Shown here: positions 34,004 through 42,181 of the stretch, in pieces | Position numbering within the stretch: the stretch's first letter is position 1 | Layout of the letters: each line of letters begins with the position of its first letter | Assembly (NCBI RefSeq): GCF_019904175.1 | Contig: NZ_CP061913.1 | Coordinates: 3,286,001 to 3,350,000, forward strand | DNA: 64,000 nucleotides | Direction of reading: 5' to 3' | From: Dactylosporangium vinaceum | GTDB taxonomy: Bacteria; Actinomycetota; Actinomycetes; Mycobacteriales; Micromonosporaceae | Notes under the pieces: generated by a model | What the model was told of the DNA's origin: nothing | Seen by the model: the letters and a program-made list of their open reading frames with translations, nothing else | The model's database searches: none | Program-made: the position numbers and the translations under genes

Positions 34004-35090
34004 GGCGGTTCACCGCCCACGGAAGCCAGGCCGCTAAACGAAACCTTCCCCGGTCCGGGCCGTGCTGGAGCCAGCCGCCCGCCAGCTCGACCCGTTCGGC
34101 GAGCCCGATCAGGCCCAGCCCGGAGCCCGGAACGGTGCTGGGTGCCCCGAGCGGGTTGCTGATCTCGATGCTGATGCCGTCATCGGGGGCACCGGACAAC
34201 GACACGCTGCTGCGGGTACCCGGGGCATGCTTACGCGCATTGGTCAGCCCCTCCTGGATGATCCGGTAGACCGTGCGCCCCACCGTCGCGTCGAGCGAGT
34301 CGGCCTCGCGCACCTCATTGCGGTAGTCGGCCGACGTCACCAGGTCCGGGACGTCGACGAGGGTGGGCTGCGGGCGCTCGACCCCCTCGAATGACGAGGT
34401 GTCGCGCAGCACCCCGATGACGGTGCGCAGCTCACCGAGCGCGGCGTGGGCGTTGGTGCGGATGACGGCGGCGGCGGTGGCGATCTCGTCCGGGTCGGCG
34501 TCGGTGCGCAGTTCCAGGACGCCCGCGTGCAGGCTGACCAGGGACAGCCGGTGCGCGAGGACGTCGTGCATCTCGCGCGCGATCCTGGCCCGCTCGGTCA
34601 GCCGGGCCTGGTCGACCAGGGAGGACAGGAGGCGGCGCTGGGCCCCGGCGAACAGTCCCCAGCCGAGCGCGCCGGTGATGATCCCGCCCCGCACGATCAG
34701 GTCGACCGCGAGGGGGTGGCGGGGGTCCACCTGCAGCCCGAAGTACATGAGCACCGAGATGACGTTGTCGGCGGCGATCAACACCGCCTGCCGGGCCGGC
34801 CGGTGGACCGCCACCGCATACACGGACACGGCCAGGGCGGGCGTCACGGACCCCGAGACCGCGCCCAGCGGCAACAGCAGGAGGGCGACGATGATCGGGT
34901 TGCGGTGGCGATACCACACCAGCAGGCTCCCGGCCGTCCCCACCGCGGCGTCGGCGGCCCAGCTCACGGCCGGCACCGCACCGTGGCGGGCCCAGCCGGC
35001 GTCGCCGAAGCGCAGCAGCAGCGCCCCCAGGGCGAGGCACGCGACCACGCAGACCACGTCGGCCAGGCGGTGGCGGCGGGTGCTGGACAT
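33996..35090 (-). CDS. Sensor histidine kinase (HisKA_3/NarX-DesK type)
   Basis: A 364-aa membrane kinase with about five N-terminal membrane segments (residues 10-145) and no obvious external sensor domain, so it probably senses the membrane. The phospho-acceptor His is residue 175 in RIAREMHDVLAHRLSLV, a HisKA_3 dimerisation motif, followed by the ATPase domain with TVYRIIQEGLTNARKHA (N-box) and GSGLGLIGLAERVELAGG (G-box). Its cognate regulator is the overlapping NarL-type gene. The start ATG 35090 faces the ABC exporter operon. Confidence 0.92.
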   Translation of the reverse strand: MSSTRRHRLADVVCVVACLALGALLLRFGDAGWARHGAVPAVSWAADAAVGTAGSLLVWYRHRNPIIVALLLLPLGAVSGSVTPALAVSVYAVAVHRPARQAVLIAADNVISVLMYFGLQVDPRHPLAVDLIVRGGIITGALGWGLFAGAQRRLLSSLVDQARLTERARIAREMHDVLAHRLSLVSLHAGVLELRTDADPDEIATAAAVIRTNAHAALGELRTVIGVLRDTSSFEGVERPQPTLVDVPDLVTSADYRNEVREADSLDATVGRTVYRIIQEGLTNARKHAPGTRSSVSLSGAPDDGISIEISNPLGAPSTVPGSGLGLIGLAERVELAGGWLQHGPDRGRFRLAAWLPWAVNRRE

Positions 35091-35125
35091 GCCCGAAGGT
35101 TACGACGTTGCGGCTGGGTGCGGGA

Positions 35126-35139
35126 CCGACCAAAGTCGG
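35126..35139. promoter_or_regulatory. Inverted repeat CCGAC-CAAA-GTCGG, candidate response-regulator site
   Basis: Perfect 5-bp arms with a 4-bp centre in the divergent region between the kinase/regulator operon and the ABC exporter operon. NarL-type regulators bind short inverted repeats of this shape, so it is the likely target of the adjacent regulator. Confidence 0.5.
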
Positions 35140-35198
35140 GGGTGCGCCGCTACCGAGGACGGATGCCCGCCCCGACGGTCACCGCGCAAGCTGGGCGC

Positions 35199-35903
35199 AT
35201 GATCGAGGTCGAAGAGCTTTGGCGGTGGTACTCCGGCCGCCCCGTCGTGGCCGCCGCCTCCTTCCGGTGCGAACCGGGGACGGTCACAGGGTTCCTGGGG
35301 CCGAACGGGGCCGGCAAGTCCACGACGCTGCGGATGCTCTGCGGGTTGACGCGCCCGTCACGGGGGCGGGCGAAGATCTGCGGGGTGCCGTACCGCGCAC
35401 TGGGCAACCCCGGCCGCCGGTGCGGCGTGCTCCTCGACGCGGGCGCGCAGCACGGCGGCCGGACCGGGCGGGAGACGCTGATCCTGGCCGCACGGATCAT
35501 GGGGGTGCCGAAGGCGCGGGTCGACGCGGTCCTGGAGCGGGTCGGCCTGGCCGGCCCGGCGGCCCGGCAGCGGGTCGGCACCTACTCGCTCGGCATGCGC
35601 CAGCGCCTCGGCGTCGGGCAGGCCCTGCTCGGCGCGCCCGAGGTCCTGATCCTGGACGAGCCCGCGAACGGCCTGGACCCCGAAGGCATCCGCTGGATGC
35701 GGCGCCTGCTGCGGGATCATGCGGACGCCGGCGGCACGGTCCTGCTCTCCTCGCACCTCCTCGCCGAGGTCGAGCGGATCGCGGACCGGCTGGTCGTCAT
35801 CGCCGGCGGCCGCATCGTGGCCCAGGGCACCCGGTCCGAGCTGGCCGGGCCCGGCGACCTGGAAGACGAGTTCCTGCGACTGACCGGAGAGGCGGCGCGA
35901 TGA
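35199..35903 (+). CDS. ABC exporter, ATP-binding subunit
   Basis: A 234-aa ATPase with Walker A GPNGAGKST (about residues 33-41), the ABC signature YSLGMRQRLGV, Walker B LILDEPANGLDP and the H-loop SSHLLAEVE. It belongs to the DrrA/NatA-like group that exports antibiotics, lipids or peptides, or protects the envelope. ATG 35199 (MIEVEELWRWYSG) is the normal family start; ATG 35163 in the same frame would add 12 residues. The following permease overlaps it by ATGA. Expression is probably induced by the divergent two-component system. Confidence 0.92.
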   Translation: MIEVEELWRWYSGRPVVAAASFRCEPGTVTGFLGPNGAGKSTTLRMLCGLTRPSRGRAKICGVPYRALGNPGRRCGVLLDAGAQHGGRTGRETLILAARIMGVPKARVDAVLERVGLAGPAARQRVGTYSLGMRQRLGVGQALLGAPEVLILDEPANGLDPEGIRWMRRLLRDHADAGGTVLLSSHLLAEVERIADRLVVIAGGRIVAQGTRSELAGPGDLEDEFLRLTGEAAR

Positions 35904-36622
35904 GCCTGGTCCTTGTCGAACTGCGCAAGACCGTTGACACCCGGGCCGGGCGATGGCTGCTGGCCGCGGTCGCGGCCCTGGCCGTGGCCGCGCCGGTGGT
36001 GCAGGGCGGGCGTACCTTTCCGGAGGCGGCCGCCGCGGCCCAGCTGCCGGTGTCGATCCTGCTGCCGGTCCTGGCGGTGCTGTCGGTGACGAGCGAGTGG
36101 TCGCAGCGCACGGGATTGACCACGTTCGCGCTCGTCCCGGACCGGTGGCGGGTCGTGCTCGCCAAGCTGGCCGCCGTCACCGTCCTCGGGCTGGCCGCGG
36201 CCGGGTTCGCGCTGACCGCCGCCGCGCTGACCGCCGGGGGTGCCGACCTCGCCGGTCTCGCCGACGCGGCCGGTCCCGCCGACGCGGCCGGTCCCGCCGA
36301 CGCGGCCGTCGCGGGGCAGCTCGCGCTCGTCGACGTGGCCACGATGCTGTGCGGATTCGGGTTCGGGCTGCTGCTGCTCGGGTCGGCGGGGGCGGTGGCC
36401 GCGTACTACGTCGTGCCCATCGGCTGGGCCGCGGCCGGACGGCTCGTTCCCGCCCTCGAACCGGCGGCCCGCTGGCTGGACCTGAGCCGCACCCGGGCGC
36501 CGCTCGACGCGCCCGGGGTGACCGCCGCGGAGTGGGTGCGGTTCGGCGCCTCGGCGGCCGTCTGGGTCGCGCTGCCGGTCCTGCTCGGCCTGCTCCGTGC
36601 CACCCGCGCCGAGATCCGCTGA
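35900..36622 (+). CDS. ABC exporter, membrane subunit
   Basis: A 240-aa ABC-2-like permease with about six hydrophobic segments (WLLAAVAALAVAAPVV, PVSILLPVLAVLSVTS, VVLAKLAAVTVLGLAAAGF, MLCGFGFGLLLLGSAGAVAAYYV, and a C-terminal VWVALPVLLGLL). It would form the membrane channel for the coupled ATPase. Between the second pair of helices (about 121-136) lies a repeated DAAGPADAAGPADAA segment encoded by tandem 18-bp units. The start ATG overlaps the ATPase stop (35900-35903). The substrate is unknown. Confidence 0.85.
   Translation: MSLVLVELRKTVDTRAGRWLLAAVAALAVAAPVVQGGRTFPEAAAAAQLPVSILLPVLAVLSVTSEWSQRTGLTTFALVPDRWRVVLAKLAAVTVLGLAAAGFALTAAALTAGGADLAGLADAAGPADAAGPADAAVAGQLALVDVATMLCGFGFGLLLLGSAGAVAAYYVVPIGWAAAGRLVPALEPAARWLDLSRTRAPLDAPGVTAAEWVRFGASAAVWVALPVLLGLLRATRAEIR
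36260..36308 (+). repeat. 2.7 tandem 18-bp units inside the ABC permease gene
   Basis: GCCGACGCGGCCGGTCCC occurs at 36260-36277 and 36278-36295, and its first 13 bases at 36296-36308. The repeat is in frame and encodes ADAAGP units in an extramembrane loop. Confidence 0.8.
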
Positions 36623-36694
36623 CGCCGCGCACCGACCCGCGTCCGGGTCCAGGTCGGGGTCCGGGTCTGGGTGCAGGGTGGCCCGAGAAGGCGC

Positions 36695-36734
36695 GCGGTG
36701 CAGCGGTGCAGCGGTGCAGCGGTGCAGCGGTGCA
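36695..36734. repeat. Five perfect tandem copies of GCGGTGCA
   Basis: An uninterrupted 8-bp microsatellite in the gap between the convergent ABC permease and histidine kinase genes. The preceding 36640-36680 bases are also low-complexity (repeated GGGTC/GGTCC words). No gene is seen in 36623-36773. Confidence 0.9.
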
Positions 36735-36773
36735 GGAGGTTGCTGGGTGCCGGTCCCGGTCTGGCGGGCGGGG

Positions 36774-37592
36774 TCAGCCGCGTGGGGATCGGCTGAAGGC
36801 TCGGCGGCGCAGGACGATGTGGGACGGGTCGTCCGGTGGGGCGGATGGCAGTGTCACGGTGACGGTGACGCCGGTGTCGTCGGCGGTCGCGGCTATGGTG
36901 CCGCCGTGGTGGGCGACGACTGCGTGGGCCACGGCCAGGCCCAGGCCCGGTCCCTCCAGGTCAGCCAGGGCCGGGGCGGCGCACAGGCAGCGGTCGTACA
37001 GGGCCAGCTGCTCCCCGGCCGCCGGGCCGCCGGGCGGGCACGTCACCACCAGGTGGGTCGCTGCCGGAACCGGCACAGCAGGAGCCGGGTGCGTGGCAAC
37101 GGCAGAGGCGGCCGGGTGCGGGGAAACGGGAGAGGCGGCCGGGTTCGTGGAAGCGGCCAGGCGGACGGTGCCGTCCCGCGGGGCGAGATCGATGGCGGTG
37201 CCCAGCAGCTCGGCCAGGGCCCGCTGCAGGTGCCGCGGATCGGCCAGCAGCGTCACGTCATCCGCCACGGCCACGTCGATGGCCACCCCGGCGACCCGGG
37301 CCCTGGTGGCGACCTCCGCCGCGACCCGGACCGCGAGCGGGGCCAGGCGGGTCGGTTCGACGGCGAGGCCGAAGGTGCCGTCGCCGATGCCGGTGAGCAC
37401 GATGAGGGCCTCGATCGTCGCGTACACCTTGCCGGCGCACAGGTCGATCAGGCTCGCCATGCGCTGCTGCTGGTCGGTGAGCTCGCCCGCGCGGCCGGTG
37501 GCCAGCAGCTCGCTGTACCCGCGGATCGAGGTCAGCGGCGTGCGCAGCTCGTGCGCGGCGAGCTGGAGCAGCTCGGCCTGGGCGGGTGGCAT
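36774..37592 (-). CDS. Cytosolic histidine kinase without sensor domain
   Basis: A 272-aa kinase that starts almost directly with the HisKA motif LQLAAHELRTPLTSIRGYSELL (His14), followed by an ATPase region whose D-box and G-box are partly recognisable (LGLAVAHAVVAHHGGTI near 222-238). A Pro/Ala/Ser-rich low-complexity insert (about 160-190, SPVSPHPAASAVATHPAPAVPVP) interrupts the ATPase domain. No membrane segment or PAS/GAF domain is present, so it probably interacts with another sensor. ATG 37592 has AGGAAG about 8 nt upstream; GTG 37622 is an alternative. It is divergent from the receiver/kinase genes that follow, and together they form a signal-transduction block. Confidence 0.75.
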   Translation of the reverse strand: MPPAQAELLQLAAHELRTPLTSIRGYSELLATGRAGELTDQQQRMASLIDLCAGKVYATIEALIVLTGIGDGTFGLAVEPTRLAPLAVRVAAEVATRARVAGVAIDVAVADDVTLLADPRHLQRALAELLGTAIDLAPRDGTVRLAASTNPAASPVSPHPAASAVATHPAPAVPVPAATHLVVTCPPGGPAAGEQLALYDRCLCAAPALADLEGPGLGLAVAHAVVAHHGGTIAATADDTGVTVTVTLPSAPPDDPSHIVLRRRAFSRSPRG

Positions 37593-37713
37593 GGAGGGGT
37601 CTTCCTGGGAGCGGAGCGGCACATCGGGGCTATCCCGCCGAACGTAGCATCTGGATCATGGGGGTTCGGTACCGTCGGACGGAAAGCAACCGACCCCGAC
37701 GGGCTGGAGTGGG

Positions 37714-38145
37714 ATGGCAACTGTGCTGCTGGCCGAGGACGACGCGGGCGTGCGGGAGCTGCTGGAGTACATGCTCGACGGCGCCGGGCACACGGTGCTC
37801 GCCTGCGGTGACGGCGACTCGGCGCTCCGGCTCGCGCTGGAGCACCGGCCCGGTGTCGCCGTGCTCGACGTCGGCCTGCCCGGGCTGAGCGGGCTGCAGG
37901 TCTGCGCGGCGCTGCGGGACGCACCCGCGACCGCGGACCTGCCCGTCCTGCTGGTCACCGCGCTCGGCGGGCCCGCCGACGTGGCCGGTGGGTTCGCGGC
38001 AGGCGCCACCGACTACCTGGTGAAGCCGTTCAGCGCCGGGGACCTCCTCGCCCGCGTCGACGCGTTCCTCGGCACTCGCGCCGCCGATCACGAGAGCGGG
38101 CCGAGCCGGCCGCGGTCGGCGCCGCCGGTGGCGAGCCGGGCCTGA
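37714..38145 (+). CDS. Single-domain response regulator (CheY-like)
   Basis: A 143-aa receiver domain with no output domain. The acidic pocket is EDD at residues 8-10, the phosphorylated aspartate is residue 52 (VAVLDVGLPGLSG), and the switch lysine is in YLVKPFSAGDLLARV. Stand-alone receivers act as phosphate sinks, shuttles or protein-interaction switches. It lies 1 nt before the PAS histidine kinase gene and is probably phosphorylated by one of the three kinases encoded around it. Confidence 0.88.
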   Translation: MATVLLAEDDAGVRELLEYMLDGAGHTVLACGDGDSALRLALEHRPGVAVLDVGLPGLSGLQVCAALRDAPATADLPVLLVTALGGPADVAGGFAAGATDYLVKPFSAGDLLARVDAFLGTRAADHESGPSRPRSAPPVASRA

Positions 38146-38146
38146 C

Positions 38147-39187
38147 GTGGGCACCACCGTCGGGCTCACGATCGCCGAGGTCCTCGACGTCCTCGATGTC
38201 GGCGTCGCCGTCGCCGGGCCCGACGGGCGGCTGGCCCAGGTCAACCGGGCCCTGCCCGGACTGCTGGGATGCAGCGCGGCCGAGGTGCGGCCGGACGTAC
38301 CCGTCGAGGAGCTGGCGGCGGCTCTTGCCGACCGCGGCGACCACCCGGCCGCCGCCGTCCTCGCCTGGCCCCCGGTCGAGCACCCGCACCAGCTGCGCCT
38401 CGCCGGCGGGCGCAGCGTCCAGGCCGTGTGGCACCGTCTCGACGCCGCCTGGGTGCTCGTCGTGCGGGACGTCACGCTGCAGGCCCAGATCCGCCGGCGC
38501 CTGCGGGAGCACAACCGGGCCCTGGCCGAGAAGGTCGCCGAGAAGACCGAGCTCGTCGCCGCGCTGTGCCACGAGCTGCGCACACCACTGACGTCGACAA
38601 GCACCGTGCTGGAACTGCTTCCGGACATCTCGGGGGTACCCGACCTGCCCGACCTGCTCGACGTCGTGCGCCGCAACGCAGCCCGCATCGGCGACGTCGT
38701 CACCGAACTGTCGACGCTCAACGCCCTGGAGCAGGGTGCGGTCGCCCTCGACGTCCGCCCCGTCGACCTCGGCTCCCTGCTCGCGGACGCGGTCGCCGCC
38801 TGGAACACGCGGGCCGCCCCGGCCCCGCCCGTCACGCTGTCGGTCGACGACCCCGCCCGGCTCACCATCACCGCCGACCCGGTGTGGCTGGAGTCGCTCG
38901 CCGAGCGACTGCTCTCCGTCGCCGTGGCGTCGGCCGGTGACACGCCGGTCCACGTCACCGCGCGGGCGGCCGGCGACGGCTGGCTCGTGCGAGTACCCCT
39001 CCATGAGCAGCTGACAAGCAATCGACTGTTCACGGCGACCGGCGGAGCCCGCACGTCCACGGCCCTCATGCTGGCCCGCGCGGTCGTCGCCCGCCACGGC
39101 GGCACCCTGCGCGTCGCCAGCGCCGACGGGGGCGGCGCGGTCGAGGTCCACCTCCCGAAGGAAGCCCCCCACGGGCCGCACCGTTAA
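38147..39187 (+). CDS. PAS histidine kinase
   Basis: A 346-aa cytosolic kinase: an N-terminal PAS domain (about 5-110, DVGVAVAGPDGRLAQVNRALPGLLG), a HisKA domain with His142 in LCHELRTPLTSTSTVL, and an ATPase domain (about 225-340). The N-box and G-boxes of the ATPase domain are poorly conserved (TADPVWLESLAERLLSVAVAS and ARTSTALMLARAVVARHGGTL), so catalytic activity is uncertain. GTG 38147 follows the receiver stop by 1 nt. It probably acts in a relay with the receiver and the large kinase downstream. Confidence 0.82.
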   Translation: MGTTVGLTIAEVLDVLDVGVAVAGPDGRLAQVNRALPGLLGCSAAEVRPDVPVEELAAALADRGDHPAAAVLAWPPVEHPHQLRLAGGRSVQAVWHRLDAAWVLVVRDVTLQAQIRRRLREHNRALAEKVAEKTELVAALCHELRTPLTSTSTVLELLPDISGVPDLPDLLDVVRRNAARIGDVVTELSTLNALEQGAVALDVRPVDLGSLLADAVAAWNTRAAPAPPVTLSVDDPARLTITADPVWLESLAERLLSVAVASAGDTPVHVTARAAGDGWLVRVPLHEQLTSNRLFTATGGARTSTALMLARAVVARHGGTLRVASADGGGAVEVHLPKEAPHGPHR

Positions 39188-39227
39188 ACCGCTCAGGCCG
39201 GGGCGGTCCGCTGCCGATGAGGGTGGT

Positions 39228-42137
39228 GTGTTCCTCGGTCTGCTCGCGCGGCTCGACGGGGAGTCGCGCGCACGGCTGCTCGCCGAGGCGTTCGAGCGCA
39301 GCGCCATCGCCAAGGCGGTGGCGACGACCGCCGGTGAGCTGGTCGAGGTCAACAACGCCTTCTGCGGGCTGACCGGGTATCGCCGCGACGAGCTCGTCGG
39401 CCGGCCGATCGCGATGCTGCTGCCCCGCGACGAGCCGTTCGACGGCTTCGGGGACCTCGAATGCGAGCGGCGCATCGTGCGGCGCGACGGTACCCGCGGC
39501 TGGATCCTGACCCGGGTGCTGCCGGTGCGGGGCAGCGGGTACGTGGTGCTGGAGTCCGTCGAGAGCGACGAGCACCACGACCTGACCGACCGGGTCGCCC
39601 GCTCCGTGGACGAGGCCCGGGGGCTGCGCACCACGATCGCCATCCAGCGGGAGATCGCGGCGGCGGCCGGCGACCGCGAGCTGCTGGTGACCCTCGCCGC
39701 CGAGCGGGCCCTGCAGGTGCTGCCCACCGGCGACGGCGCGGCCGTGCACCTCCTCGACGCCACCGGCGAGGCGATCCCGATCGTCGCCGCGGCCGGGTAC
39801 GCCCCGCCGTGGGACGCTCGGCGCGAGGTAACGCTGACCGGCACGATGGTCGGGCTGGCCGTCGCCACCCGCTCGACGCTGCGCTGCGACGACACCGCGA
39901 CCGACCCGCGAGCCCTCGCCGAGGCGGGCCGGGCCGACGACGTCCGCTCGGTCGTCATCGCGCCGCTGCTGCGCCCCGACGGCCCGATTGGCGTCCTGAC
40001 CGTCATCGCCCGCGAGGCCCACGCGTTCGGCGAGGCCGACGAGCAGCAGCTGACCCTCCTCGCCGACGCCGTCGCCGGGGCCCTGCGCCACGCCGAACAC
40101 ACCGAGCGCAACCGGGAGCTGCTCTTCGAGGCGACCGAGGCCAACGCCGCCCTCGCCCGGCAGCGGGCCGCCGCCCTGGCCGCCGTCCAGCGCCTCGAAC
40201 AGAGCGAGGGACGGTTCGCGGAGGTCTTCGACCACAGCCCGCTGGCCAAGGTGGTGCTCGGGCTGCGGGGCGCGGACTACGGCCGGATCCTCCTGGCGAA
40301 CCCGGCCTTCAGCGAGCTGATCGGATCGGAGCCGGCGGCGATCCCCGGCGTGCCGTTGGGTGACCTCGTCGCGATGCCGCGGCCCGACTACGACGCCGCG
40401 CTGGCCTCCCTCGCCGCCGGTGAGCGGCACCGCTCCACCCGGGAGGTGGTGCTGCGGCGGCGCGACGGTGCGCAGGTGAACGTGGCCGCGCACACCTCCG
40501 TCATCAGCGACCAGGCGGGCCCGGCTGCCGCGGTCGTCCAGCTGCTCGACGTCACCCGGGAGCGGGCCGCGGCGCTCGCCCTGGCCCGCAGCGAGGAGCA
40601 GTTCCGCACCGCGTTCTCCGGCAGCCCGCTCGGCCTGGTCCTGTGCGACGAGGACGACGTGTTCCGGCAGGCCAACCCGGCCGCGGCCGACCTGATCGGG
40701 CGCAGCGCCGGTGAGCTGGCCGGGCTGCGGTACACCGACGTCACCGACCCCGGCGACCTGGCCACCGCCGCGGACGCGCGGACCGGGCTGCGCACGGGCG
40801 GGCAGGTGCGGTACGACCAGAGGATTCTGCGCCCCGACGGCCGGATCGTGTGGGCCCGCGTGACGCTGTCGCTGGTGCCGGGCCCGGCCGGCGAGCCGTG
40901 GCGGCTGATGCAGCTGGAGGACATCGCGGCCGAGCGGGCGGCGGCGATGGCCGCGGAGCGCGAGCACCGCCGCCTCCAGCACACCCTGAGCGTCCAGCGG
41001 GAGCTCATCGCGGTCGCGGCCGACCGTGACGCCGCCCTGCACGTGGTGGCCGAGCGCGCCGTCGAGCTGTTCCCGGCGGCCGACGGCGCCGCGGTCGAGC
41101 TCGCCGAGGATGCGTACCTGGTGTACGCCGCGACCGCCGGCACTTTGGCCGGAGCGCTCGGCACCCGGGTCCGCATCGACGCCTCCCTCAGCGGCGCTGC
41201 GATGACCGCCGACGCGACAGCGCACTGCCGCAACGCCGCCCGCGACCCGCGCGTCGACCGCGAGGCGTGCGCCCGGCTCGGCATCGCCGCGATGCTCGTC
41301 GTCCCGCTGCACGCCGACGACTCGGTGATCGGCGTGCTCAAGGTCAGCTCCCGCCACCCGGACGTCTTCGACGAGGCCGACGAGCAGCAGCTGGCCCTGC
41401 TCGCCGAGGCCCTCGCCTCCGCGCTGCGCCACGCCGACGACGCCGCCGCGCTCGCGGCCCGCAACGCCGAGCTCGAAGAGGCCGACCGGCTGAAGCGGGA
41501 CCTGATCGGCATGCTCGGCCACGAGCTCGGCAACCCCCTGGCGGCGATCCTCGGCTACACCGAGATCGCCTCCGACACCTGGTCGACCCTGAGCGAGGGC
41601 ATGCGCACGAAGGTCGTCGACGGCATCACCCGCCAGGCCCGCCGCCTCGACGCCATCGTGCAGGAGGTCCTCACGATGGTCCGCAGCGAGGCCGGCAACC
41701 TGCACGCCCGCCGCGCCCCGACCCCGCTGCGGGCCCAGATCGCGCTGGCCCTGGCCGATACGGGCGCCGACGGCACCCCCGTCGCGGGCCCCGACGCCAC
41801 CGCGCTCGTGGACGCCGGGCAGCTGCAGCAGATCCTCACGAACCTGCTGAGCAACGCGGCGAAGTACGGCGGCGGACCCACCGCGGTCCGCATCACCCCC
41901 GACGGCGAGCGGGTGCGCATCGCCGTCGAGGACCGCGGCCCGGGCGTGCCGCCGGAGTTCCGCGACCGGCTGTTCGAACGCCTGGCCCGGGCCGACCGCG
42001 ACGCGGCGAAGGTGCGCGGGACGGGCCTCGGCCTGTACATCGTGCGGAACCTGGCCCGCGCCAACGGCGCCGACGTGCACTACACGCCGAACCCGGACGG
42101 CGGCTCGGTGTTCGTGGTCGACCTGGAAGCGGCCTGA
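39228..42137 (+). CDS. Multi-sensor histidine kinase (PAS-GAF-PAS-PAS-GAF-HisKA-HATPase)
   Basis: A 969-aa cytosolic kinase without membrane helices. In order: PAS (about 15-110), GAF (about 135-280, DGAAVHLLDATGEAIPIVAAAGY), PAS (about 330-440), PAS (about 455-570), GAF (about 600-740), HisKA with His765 in LIGMLGHELGNPLAAILGYTE, and HATPase_c (about 830-969) with ILTNLLSNAAKYG and VRGTGLGLYIVRNLARANG. The kinase core looks complete, unlike those of the two kinases upstream. The two GAF domains share the same wording (ALGxR, DEADEQQL.LLA), indicating internal duplication. Multiple PAS/GAF modules suggest integration of redox, light or small-molecule cues. It has no adjacent regulator of its own, so the receiver at 37714 is the likely partner. 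Confidence 0.9.
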   Translation: MFLGLLARLDGESRARLLAEAFERSAIAKAVATTAGELVEVNNAFCGLTGYRRDELVGRPIAMLLPRDEPFDGFGDLECERRIVRRDGTRGWILTRVLPVRGSGYVVLESVESDEHHDLTDRVARSVDEARGLRTTIAIQREIAAAAGDRELLVTLAAERALQVLPTGDGAAVHLLDATGEAIPIVAAAGYAPPWDARREVTLTGTMVGLAVATRSTLRCDDTATDPRALAEAGRADDVRSVVIAPLLRPDGPIGVLTVIAREAHAFGEADEQQLTLLADAVAGALRHAEHTERNRELLFEATEANAALARQRAAALAAVQRLEQSEGRFAEVFDHSPLAKVVLGLRGADYGRILLANPAFSELIGSEPAAIPGVPLGDLVAMPRPDYDAALASLAAGERHRSTREVVLRRRDGAQVNVAAHTSVISDQAGPAAAVVQLLDVTRERAAALALARSEEQFRTAFSGSPLGLVLCDEDDVFRQANPAAADLIGRSAGELAGLRYTDVTDPGDLATAADARTGLRTGGQVRYDQRILRPDGRIVWARVTLSLVPGPAGEPWRLMQLEDIAAERAAAMAAEREHRRLQHTLSVQRELIAVAADRDAALHVVAERAVELFPAADGAAVELAEDAYLVYAATAGTLAGALGTRVRIDASLSGAAMTADATAHCRNAARDPRVDREACARLGIAAMLVVPLHADDSVIGVLKVSSRHPDVFDEADEQQLALLAEALASALRHADDAAALAARNAELEEADRLKRDLIGMLGHELGNPLAAILGYTEIASDTWSTLSEGMRTKVVDGITRQARRLDAIVQEVLTMVRSEAGNLHARRAPTPLRAQIALALADTGADGTPVAGPDATALVDAGQLQQILTNLLSNAAKYGGGPTAVRITPDGERVRIAVEDRGPGVPPEFRDRLFERLARADRDAAKVRGTGLGLYIVRNLARANGADVHYTPNPDGGSVFVVDLEAA

Positions 42138-42146
42138 TCGCGCCGC

Positions 42147-42175
42147 TTGATTCCTGGCATCGATGAGTGTCTTAT
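42147..42175 (+). promoter_or_regulatory. Promoter of secreted GH3 gene, leaderless
   Basis: TTGATT (42147-42152), 17-bp spacer, TCTTAT (42170-42175). The ATG at 42182 is 6 nt after the -10 box, predicting a leaderless mRNA and fixing the start against in-frame upstream codons. Confidence 0.55.
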
Positions 42176-42181
42176 TGGTAC

